DNA of 19,284 nucleotides from Alphaproteobacteria bacterium (GTDB lineage: Bacteria; Pseudomonadota; Alphaproteobacteria; Acetobacterales; Acetobacteraceae): the NCBI GenBank assembly GCA_013298245.1, contig JAAFHD010000016.1, positions 1 through 19,284 on the forward strand, written 5' to 3'. Both the position numbers and the translations under genes were made by a program. The notes under the pieces were generated by a model. The model was given only the letters and a program-made list of their open reading frames with translations. It was not told the origin of the DNA and made no database searches. Numbering within the stretch: the stretch's first letter is position 1; every line of letters starts with the position of its first letter. Of this stretch, positions 7,414 through 13,795 are shown in pieces.

Positions 7414-8354
7414 TGTCCGCCCCAACCCTGACCACCGCGCGCCTGACCATCCGCCCCTTGCGCGCGGAGGATGCGGGCGCCCTCTTCCGCCAGGTGAATG
7501 ATTATTCGGTGGCGGGAAACCTGGCGCGCGTGCCCTTCCCCTATCCGCAATCGCTGGCCGGCGTGTGGATCGCCTCCACCGCCGAACAGGCCGCGCGCGG
7601 GGAGGGTTATCACCTTGGCATCACCGACACCGCGGGCGCTTTGGTCGGCTGCGTGGGTCTCTCCATGATGCCCGGCAACCAGGCCGAACTCGGCTATTGG
7701 ATCGGCCGCGCGCATTGGCGCCAAGGCATCGCGACGGAAGCCGCGCGCGCCATGCTGGATTGGGGTTTTGACGCGCTTGGCCTGACGCGCATCATCGCCA
7801 GCGCGCTCACCGACAACCTCGGTTCGCAAGCAGTGCTGCGCCATCTGGGTTTCGCCGATGCCGGCGCCGGCACGCAGGATTTCATGTCCCGCAATCGCGC
7901 CATGCCGGTGGTGAAATTCACGCTCGACGCGCCAGCGCAAACAGCCCCCGCGCCCAAGCCCGTGGTCCTGGTCGTCGCCGTTGCATTGGTCGACGCCGAT
8001 GGCCGCATCCTGCTCGCCCAACGGCCGCCCGGAAAATCCATGGCGGGTCTGTGGGAATTCCCCGGCGGGAAGGTCGATGCCGGCGAAACCCCCGAAGCCG
8101 CGCTGATCCGCGAATTGAAGGAAGAGCTCGACATCGACGTCACCGCCGCCTGCCTCGCACCGCTCACCTTCGCGTCACATTCCTACGAAAAATTCCACCT
8201 CCTCATGCCGCTCTTCGTTTGCCGCCGCTGGAAGGGCACACTGCGCGGCCAAGAGGGCCAGCAACTCGCCTGGGTGCGCCCCGCCCGCCTGAAGGACTAC
8301 CCCATGCCCCCCGCCGACGAACCCCTGATCGCGATCATGCAGGAGATGCTGTGA
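7413..8354 (+). CDS. GNAT N-acetyltransferase - Nudix (MutT-type) hydrolase fusion
   Basis: 313 residues, two enzymes in one chain. Residues 1-170: RimJ/RimL-type GNAT fold with TTARLTIRPLRAEDA at the start, the acetyl-CoA loop YWIGRAHWRQGIATEAARAM (95-114), and SQAVLRHLGF. A short Ala/Pro linker (172-183) leads to a MutT-like Nudix domain (184-313). The Nudix box runs from Gly219: GKVDAGE, seven residues, then RELKEELDI. All Glu/Arg metal and catalytic positions are kept, but the usual Gly of the EExG(I/L/V) end is Asp240. WEFPGGK precedes the box as in 8-oxo-dGTPases. Probable roles: acetylation of an unknown amine substrate and hydrolysis of oxidised (d)NTPs. TGATG coupling at both ends (one-base overlaps) ties it to argJ and the CinA-like gene. 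The frame is open upstream but would overlap argJ heavily; ATG 7413 begins the GNAT fold. Confidence 0.93.
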   Translation: MSAPTLTTARLTIRPLRAEDAGALFRQVNDYSVAGNLARVPFPYPQSLAGVWIASTAEQAARGEGYHLGITDTAGALVGCVGLSMMPGNQAELGYWIGRAHWRQGIATEAARAMLDWGFDALGLTRIIASALTDNLGSQAVLRHLGFADAGAGTQDFMSRNRAMPVVKFTLDAPAQTAPAPKPVVLVVAVALVDADGRILLAQRPPGKSMAGLWEFPGGKVDAGETPEAALIRELKEELDIDVTAACLAPLTFASHSYEKFHLLMPLFVCRRWKGTLRGQEGQQLAWVRPARLKDYPMPPADEPLIAIMQEML

Positions 8355-9136
8355 TGGACCACAACCCCACTGCCTGCATCCTCATCATCGGCAATGAGGT
8401 GCTCTCGGGCCGCACGCGCGACGCGAACCTGCAATTCCTCGCCACCGAACTCGGCGCGCTGGGAATTCCCGTGCGCGAAGTGCGCGTCATCCCCGATGTC
8501 GAACGCACGATCGTTGACACAGTCAACGAATGCCGCGCCCGCTTCACCCATGTCTTCACCACCGGCGGCATCGGCCCCACGCATGACGACATCACCAGCG
8601 AATGCATCGCGAAAGCCTTCGACGTGCCGTGGGAACCGCACCCCATCGCCTGGAAACGCATGGCTGATTTCTACGCAGCCCAAACCCCGCCCGGCGACTT
8701 CAACGCCGCCCGCCAGCGCATGGCCACCATGCCCCGCGGTGCCGAGCTGATCGAGAACGAAGCCACCATCGCGCCCGGCTTCACCATGGGTAATGTGCAC
8801 GTGATGGCGGGCGTGCCGCGCATCATGCAATCCATGTTCCGCGCCTTGGCACCAAGCCTTGAACGCGGCCGCCCCGTCATCTCCGCCACGGTGCACGCGG
8901 ACGGCGTCTTCGAAGGCCAGATCGCAGCCGCCCTGGAAGCCGTGCAGAAAAACCACCCCGAGCTCGATATCGGCAGCTACCCCTACTTCCGCCCCATGCC
9001 CGTGCGCGGCGGCGTGGCTCTCGTCGCCAAGGGCACGGATGCCGCGGCCGTCGCGAAAGCCAACGCTGAAATCACCGCCCTTCTCCTCGCTGCCGGCGGC
9101 AAGCCCGTGCAGGGCGAACCGGTGCTGGACCCATGA
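8354..9136 (+). CDS. CinA-type molybdopterin-binding-fold protein (competence/damage-inducible protein A family, short form)
   Basis: 260 residues matching only the N-terminal COG1058 part of CinA: CILIIGNEVLSGRTRDAN (8-25) and TTGGIGPTHDDIT (69-81), hallmarks of the MoaB/MogA (MoCF) fold. The C-terminal PncC/NMN deamidase domain of full-length CinA (about 400 residues in total) is absent. Characterised COG1058 domains hydrolyse ADP-ribose and related pyrophosphates; the name 'competence/damage-inducible' is historical. Activity here is inferred from family. AGGAG lies 8 nt before the ATG, inside the upstream gene. Its stop overlaps the next start by 4 nt (ATGA). Confidence 0.9.
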   Translation: MDHNPTACILIIGNEVLSGRTRDANLQFLATELGALGIPVREVRVIPDVERTIVDTVNECRARFTHVFTTGGIGPTHDDITSECIAKAFDVPWEPHPIAWKRMADFYAAQTPPGDFNAARQRMATMPRGAELIENEATIAPGFTMGNVHVMAGVPRIMQSMFRALAPSLERGRPVISATVHADGVFEGQIAAALEAVQKNHPELDIGSYPYFRPMPVRGGVALVAKGTDAAAVAKANAEITALLLAAGGKPVQGEPVLDP

Positions 9137-10020
9137 CCATCGCCATCATCGGCGCCGGCCTCGCGGGCCTCACCTGCGCGCGCGTGCTGATGGAATCAGG
9201 CCGCGATGTGCGCCTCTTCGACAAGGGCCGCGCCCCCGGCGGGCGCCTGGCCACCAAGCGCCTGGACGCCGCCGGCGCCACTTTGCGCATCGACCACGGC
9301 GCGCAATATCTCCGCTCGCGTGACGCCGGTTTCGCCGCCCTGCTCGCCGCCTACGGCGCCGCCCCCTGGCCCGACGAAGACCGCTTCATCCCCACCCCCT
9401 CCATGTCCGCCCTCCCACGCGCCATGGCCGAGGGCCTGGACATCGCCCTCGCCCACACCGTCACCACCCTGCGCCGCGACAACACGCACTGGTGGGTCGA
9501 CACCCACGGCCCCTTCGACACCATCGTGCTCACCGCGCCCGCGCCGCAAACCGCCACCCTCCTCGCCCCCATCGCCCCGGAACTCGCGGCCCTCCTCTCG
9601 CGCGTCATCTACGCCCCGTGCTGGACCTGGCTCGCCGCCTTCGCAGCCCCCCTCCCCCTGCCCGACACGCTGCGCCCCGACACCGGCCCCATCGGCTGGG
9701 CCGCGCGCAACAACAGCAAGCCCGGCCGCGACACCGCCGAAGCCTGGGTCGTGCAAGCCACGCCCGAATGGTCGCGCGCGCATCTCGAAGCCCCGCCCGA
9801 CAGCATCGCCACCGCCCTGCGCGCCGCGCTCAACGCCCCCACACCCATCGCCGAAACCACCCACCGCTGGCGCTACTCCCTGGTGGAAACCGCGCTCGAT
9901 CGCGACTGCATCTGGGACGCTGACCTTGGCATCGGCATCGCCGGCGATTTCTGCATTGCCGGCCGCGCGGAAGCCGCCTTCCTCTCCGGCCGCGCCATCG
10001 CGGAGGCAATCCTCGCATGA
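9133..10020 (+). CDS. Renalase-like FAD/NAD(P)-dependent amine-oxidase-fold flavoprotein
   Basis: 295 residues. N-terminal dinucleotide-binding motif IIGAGLAGLTCA (GxGxxG at 7-12) ending in Asp30 for the ADP-ribose. GRAPGGRLATKR (32-43) and DHGAQY (54-59) follow, and near the end a second FAD-contacting block GIAGDFC...GRAEAAFLSG. This layout matches the short renalase branch of the FAD amine-oxidase fold. Bacterial renalases that have been studied oxidise the wrong 2- and 6-dihydro isomers of NAD(P)H back to NAD(P)+, a repair reaction; generic annotation would be 'FAD-dependent oxidoreductase'. Substrate is inference. Coupled by ATGA overlaps on both sides. Base composition is strikingly C-rich on this strand compared with the glycosyltransferase genes downstream. 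Confidence 0.88.
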   Translation: MTIAIIGAGLAGLTCARVLMESGRDVRLFDKGRAPGGRLATKRLDAAGATLRIDHGAQYLRSRDAGFAALLAAYGAAPWPDEDRFIPTPSMSALPRAMAEGLDIALAHTVTTLRRDNTHWWVDTHGPFDTIVLTAPAPQTATLLAPIAPELAALLSRVIYAPCWTWLAAFAAPLPLPDTLRPDTGPIGWAARNNSKPGRDTAEAWVVQATPEWSRAHLEAPPDSIATALRAALNAPTPIAETTHRWRYSLVETALDRDCIWDADLGIGIAGDFCIAGRAEAAFLSGRAIAEAILA

Positions 10021-10592
10021 AGCCCCGCCCGCCCTACGCCAACGACCTCTCCGCCGCGCGCGACCACGCCTTCGCGCTGCTGGCGGAAGGCGTCACCAAC
10101 CGCCGCAGCGTCTTCCACACGCCCACGCTCGCCACCATCGCCGCCGATGGCGCACCCAGCCTGCGCACCCTGGTCCTGCGCGGCTTCGACCCCACCACGC
10201 GCACATTGCGCCTGCACACCGACGCCCGCGCCGCCAAGGCCAGCGAAATCTTCGCCAACCCGCGGGCCGCGCTGCACGCCTACGACCCCACCGCGCAGCT
10301 GCAACTGCGCCTGACCGGCCACGCCACGCTGCATCGCGACGACGCGCTGGCCGACGCCGGCTGGGCCGCCAGCCGCGACTTCTCCCGCATGTGCTACGCC
10401 ATCCCCGACGGCCCCGGCACGCCCGCGCCAACACCGCCCGCCGCCCCACAGGACGCCACCTCCGGCCGCGCGCATTTCTCCGTCATCGCGCTCCGCTTCG
10501 ACACGCTGGAATGGCTCTGGCTCGACGCCGCCGGCCACCAACGCGCGCGCTTCACCTTCGCCCCTGACCACGCCACCTGGCTGGTCCCATGA
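10017..10592 (+). CDS. Pyridoxamine 5'-phosphate oxidase-like FMN-binding protein
   Basis: 191 residues with a split-barrel flavin-binding fold. Seen: TPTLATIAADGAPSLRTLVLRGF (about 34-56), LRLHTDARAAKASEIFANPRAALH (about 64-87) and QLQLRLTGHATLHRDD, the pattern of the Alr4036/PNPOx-like family. The C-terminal half is short and Pro/Ala-rich (GTPAPTPPAAPQDAT) before a final strand pair, so it is unlikely to be the biosynthetic PdxH; a general flavin- or F420-type reductase/oxidase role is possible. GGAGG lies 10 nt before the ATG, within the renalase-like gene. ATGA overlaps on both ends imply translation coupled to the neighbouring flavoprotein. Confidence 0.87.
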   Translation: MKPRPPYANDLSAARDHAFALLAEGVTNRRSVFHTPTLATIAADGAPSLRTLVLRGFDPTTRTLRLHTDARAAKASEIFANPRAALHAYDPTAQLQLRLTGHATLHRDDALADAGWAASRDFSRMCYAIPDGPGTPAPTPPAAPQDATSGRAHFSVIALRFDTLEWLWLDAAGHQRARFTFAPDHATWLVP

Positions 10593-10837
10593 GCATCGCC
10601 GACGAAATCCTCCGCCAGGTCACCGCCCGCGGCCCCGGCAAATCCATCTGCCCCAGCGAAGTCGCGCGCGCGCTTGACCCCGAAGGCTGGCGCACCCTCC
10701 TCGGCCCCGTCCGCCAAGCCGCCGCCGCGCTCGCGCGCGAAGGCCGCATCGCCATCCTCCGCAAGGGCAAGCCCGTGGCGCCTGCGGAGATGCGCGGCGT
10801 GATCCGCCTCGCACTTCCTGGTATGGGTGGAGAATGA
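10589..10837 (+). CDS. DUF3253 small winged-helix protein
   Basis: 82 residues. The sequence SIADEILRQVTARGPGKSIC, PSEVARALDPEGWRTLLGPV and REGRIAILRKGKPV matches DUF3253, a compact winged-helix-like domain of unknown function. It has no catalytic signature and no signal peptide. It could bind DNA or be an adaptor; neither is shown. It sits between the PNPOx-like and DUF1499 genes with 4-nt ATGA overlaps on both sides. Confidence 0.85.
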   Translation: MSIADEILRQVTARGPGKSICPSEVARALDPEGWRTLLGPVRQAAAALAREGRIAILRKGKPVAPAEMRGVIRLALPGMGGE

Positions 10838-11271
10838 CATCTCCCCTTGCCCTCTTCGCTAGTGGCGCGTCCGGCCTGCCGCCCGCCACGCCGGTCGAAT
10901 TCGCCTCCCTCGTGCTGCCGCGCTCGCCCAACACATGCTTGGCCGCGCCGGCCTCACACCCTGGCTTCAAGCACATCGAAACGCCGCTCTACCCCATGTC
11001 ACCCGCCGCGCTGATCGACCGCCTGCTGCGCCTGGCGGACAACATGCCGCGCACCACACGCATGGCGCATTGGGCCGAACGCCACCAGGCGCAATGGGTC
11101 GAACGCACGCCACTGATGAACTACCCGGACATCATCATGGCCGAGGCCGCGCCCGCGCCCGGCGGGGCCAGCCTGTTCCTCTATTCGCGTAGCCTGCTTG
11201 GCTACCATGACCTTGGCGTCAACCGCGCGCGCGTCGTTCGCTGGCTCGCGGCACTCGCCGCGCCGGGCTGA
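10834..11271 (+). CDS. DUF1499 family protein
   Basis: 145 residues. The core LPRSPNTCLAAPASHPG (28-44) and the closing FLYSRSLLGYHDLGVNRARVVRWLAAL (about 115-141) match DUF1499, whose members usually carry 'SPNC' early and a 'SRxGxxDxGxNxxR' end. Function of the family is unknown; many members are exported or membrane-linked, but no convincing signal peptide is visible here. GGTGGAGA immediately precedes the ATG. Its stop codon lies in the loop of a GC hairpin that ends at the next start codon. It is the last gene before the glycosyltransferase block. Confidence 0.8.
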   Translation: MTSPLALFASGASGLPPATPVEFASLVLPRSPNTCLAAPASHPGFKHIETPLYPMSPAALIDRLLRLADNMPRTTRMAHWAERHQAQWVERTPLMNYPDIIMAEAAPAPGGASLFLYSRSLLGYHDLGVNRARVVRWLAALAAPG

Positions 11272-11281
11272 CACCCCGGCG
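11261..11281 (+). promoter_or_regulatory. 7-bp GC hairpin abutting the start codon of the first glycosyltransferase
   Basis: Arms CGCCGGG (11261-11267) and CCCGGCG (11275-11281) pair perfectly around the loop CTGACAC, which contains the TGA stop of the DUF1499 gene. The second arm ends at the base before ATG 11282 and takes the place where a Shine-Dalgarno sequence would be; none is seen. There is no T-run, so a classic terminator is unlikely. Ribosomes finishing the upstream gene would melt the stem, so it may enforce translational coupling. Confidence 0.45.
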
Positions 11282-13795
11282 ATGAAGGGCGCGATCGACA
11301 GCGGCCTGTCCCTGATGCGCCGCCTGCGGCGCGACATCCGGCTGCACTTCACCACGACCGGATTGCAGCGCGCCTTCCAGTTCCCTGTCGCCGCCGATGC
11401 CTCGCTGGACCCCGAGGCTTCGCCACTGCTGGATGCCAGCGTCACCTGCGATGCGCGCTGGTTGCGGCAGCCCGTGCTGATCGGCTGGTTCGTCACCGCC
11501 GACAGCACGCCGCACAACAGCACGCGCCTGGCCGAAGGCCGCATCATGCCGCGCCGCGACCGGGCGGATGGCTTTTCCTTCTCCCTGCCCGTCGCGGAAA
11601 TCGCGGCGGCCGCGCGCGCGCGTCGCGCCACGCTGTGGCTGGACATGGTGCTGGAAGGCGCCTTCTGGTTCCACGACCATAAGGGCGCGCCGCACCGCCT
11701 GGTGCTGGACAGCGGTCCGCGCGTCAGCCGTGCCGCCGCCGCTGCGCAGGAATGGCTGCGCGCTGCCGCGCCGGTTGCATCGGCGGGCCTGCTGGCCGAT
11801 GTCGCGCCCCTGAACCTGGCGGCACCACTGGCCGAAGCGCGGCGGCGCGCGAGCCTCAAGCCGCCAGCGGGCGATGAACTCGCACCCTGGCCTGGCCCGC
11901 CACGCCACCAGCATGCCAACGCGGCGCCCACGCTGCGCGACCTGGCCGGTGCCGTGCCGCGCGGCCTGGCCGATCCGGCGGCGCTGGCACCCAGCGCATT
12001 GCTGGCCCGCGCGCTGTCCGGCCGCGGCGGCTGGTCGCGCATCCGGCCTGAGCACCGCGCCTATTTCCAGCGCACGCGGCTGCACCACGCCGACAGCGGC
12101 ACGCCGCTGACCGCCGCCATGCTGGATGCAACCGCCCTGGCGCCGCTGAAGGATCTGCCGCGCATCCTGGCCAATGCGAATGCGGCGCGCGACTGGTGGC
12201 TGTTCGAGGTGGTGTTGCGCCACGGCCTGCCAATCGACGCCCTGCCGCCCGCGCACCTGGCCCATTGGCGCGCCACCGGCTTGGATGATGCGACGCCCCC
12301 CGTCAGCCATTTTGTCCACGCCGCGCAGACCCACCACGCGCCCGATGAGGAACGCCCGCGCGCCGCTGACGAAGCAGGCCGCCTGGCGCTGCTGTTCCGC
12401 CATGTTCTGCGCGAATTCCAGGACCCGCGCGCCGCAGCGCTGACCGGCCCGGCGGTGCTGGGCTTTCTGCGCCAGCCGGTGGCGGCGATGGGTCGCGAAG
12501 CCACGCTGTTCCAGGTCCTGGTCGCGCAGGCCTTGTGCGCTGTCGGCAACGCGCCCTTCGCCCAGTTCGCGGAAGCACTGGACGAAGCGCGCGCCATCAT
12601 GGCGCAGGAATTGCCGCAGCTGGCGCCACTGCTGCCCGATGCCCCGCCAGCGGCCCAACCGGTGATGCTGGTCGGGCACAACAACCGCTCCGGCCTTGGC
12701 GAAAATTTCCGCATGTTCGTCGGCGCCTTCGCGCGCAGCGGCATCGCGACGCGCATCTTCGACGCCGAGCACGGTGATGCACTGACGCAAAATGCCGCCG
12801 GCGAACTGGTCCCCCTGTCGCAGCAACCAGGTCGCGCCACCACGCAGGCCGCGGGCACAACGCTGCCGGCCGCGCCCAGCCTTTTCATGGTGAACCCCGA
12901 TCGCATGGCGATGCTGGCCGTGCGGCAGGATTTCGCTGGCCTGGTCGGCCGCCGCCGTATCGGCTTCTTCCTGTCGGAGATGCATTTCCAGCCGCCCGCC
13001 GTCGTCGCCGCCTGCGACCAGATGGACGAGATCTGGACCCCATCGGAATTCGTGCGCGACGCCTATGCGGCATGCAGCCGCGCGCCGGTGTTCAATGTGG
13101 GCAAGGCACTGCACTGGCCGGATGACGTGCCAAACCCCTACCCGGCGATGCTGCCCGACCACGACGAACGCTTCGTCTTCATGACGTCCTTCGACCCCGG
13201 GTCATGGCTGCGACGCAAGAACCCAACGGCCGCGGTCTCGGCCTTCCTGGCGGCATTTCCGCGCGGGCATGAACCGGTGGCGCTGGTGGTGAAGGTGCCG
13301 CAGCTGCCGCGCAACCATCCGGGCGACCCGTTCGATGAATGGAGCCTGATCGAAGCCGCCGCCGCGCGCGACAGCCGCATCATCATCCACGAAGCCTTTT
13401 CCAGCTTTGCGGAATATCTTGGCCATATCGCGCATGCCGATTGCGTGCTGTCCCCGCATCGCAGCGAGGGCTTCGGTTATCTCTGCGCGCAGGCACACCA
13501 CTTCGCCACACCGCTCATCTGCACCGGCTATTCCGGCAACATGGATTTCTGCATGCCCGACAATGCCTGGCTGATCGAATACGACATGCGCGCGGTGACC
13601 GAGGGCGAATTCCTGCCCGGCACGCGCGGCACTTGGGCCGATGTGCGCATCCCGCATCTGGCGCAACTGATGCGCCAGGTGGTCGCCGAACCCGAACGCG
13701 CCGCGCGCATGGCCGAAGCCGGCCGCGCCCTGTTGCAGGACCGCTATTCCCCCGCGCGCTTCGACGCCACCATCCAAGCGCGGCTTTCCGCATGA
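11282..13795 (+). CDS. Large GT-B glycosyltransferase (GT4-like) with N-terminal extension
   Basis: 837 residues, about twice a simple GT4 enzyme. Residues 1-150 are beta-rich with FWFHDHKG near the end (unidentified, possibly carbohydrate-binding). Residues 150-455 are mostly helical with no recognised motif. From 460 a GT-B fold begins (PVMLVGHNNRSGLGENFRMF), with the C-terminal nucleotide-sugar domain from about 627 (RFVFMTSFDPGSWLRRKNP; SPHRSEGFGYLCAQ; PLICTGYSGNMDF). The E-x7-E motif reads Glu729-x7-Gln737, so the second Glu is replaced. Probably a sugar transferase for a surface or extracellular glycan; donor and acceptor unknown. The frame is open from 11198, but that would overlap the DUF1499 gene by 74 nt; ATG 11282 lies 10 nt after its stop. 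No Shine-Dalgarno is seen. Its stop overlaps the ABC-transporter start by ATGA. Confidence 0.88.
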   Translation: MKGAIDSGLSLMRRLRRDIRLHFTTTGLQRAFQFPVAADASLDPEASPLLDASVTCDARWLRQPVLIGWFVTADSTPHNSTRLAEGRIMPRRDRADGFSFSLPVAEIAAAARARRATLWLDMVLEGAFWFHDHKGAPHRLVLDSGPRVSRAAAAAQEWLRAAAPVASAGLLADVAPLNLAAPLAEARRRASLKPPAGDELAPWPGPPRHQHANAAPTLRDLAGAVPRGLADPAALAPSALLARALSGRGGWSRIRPEHRAYFQRTRLHHADSGTPLTAAMLDATALAPLKDLPRILANANAARDWWLFEVVLRHGLPIDALPPAHLAHWRATGLDDATPPVSHFVHAAQTHHAPDEERPRAADEAGRLALLFRHVLREFQDPRAAALTGPAVLGFLRQPVAAMGREATLFQVLVAQALCAVGNAPFAQFAEALDEARAIMAQELPQLAPLLPDAPPAAQPVMLVGHNNRSGLGENFRMFVGAFARSGIATRIFDAEHGDALTQNAAGELVPLSQQPGRATTQAAGTTLPAAPSLFMVNPDRMAMLAVRQDFAGLVGRRRIGFFLSEMHFQPPAVVAACDQMDEIWTPSEFVRDAYAACSRAPVFNVGKALHWPDDVPNPYPAMLPDHDERFVFMTSFDPGSWLRRKNPTAAVSAFLAAFPRGHEPVALVVKVPQLPRNHPGDPFDEWSLIEAAAARDSRIIIHEAFSSFAEYLGHIAHADCVLSPHRSEGFGYLCAQAHHFATPLICTGYSGNMDFCMPDNAWLIEYDMRAVTEGEFLPGTRGTWADVRIPHLAQLMRQVVAEPERAARMAEAGRALLQDRYSPARFDATIQARLSA

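Noticed and set aside
5287..7425. 712-codon minus-strand open frame across the parvulin gene and argJ
   Set aside because: It spans two well-supported plus-strand genes and has an artefact-like His/Gly/Ala composition.
11198..11281. 28-residue N-terminal extension of the 837-aa glycosyltransferase
   Set aside because: It would overlap the DUF1499 gene by 74 nt with low-complexity sequence; ATG 11282 follows the stop closely as elsewhere in the operon.
11219..13162. 647-codon minus-strand open frame opposite the first glycosyltransferase
   Set aside because: Arg/Gln/Gly-rich composition, no domain, no ribosome-binding site; the plus-strand gene explains the region.
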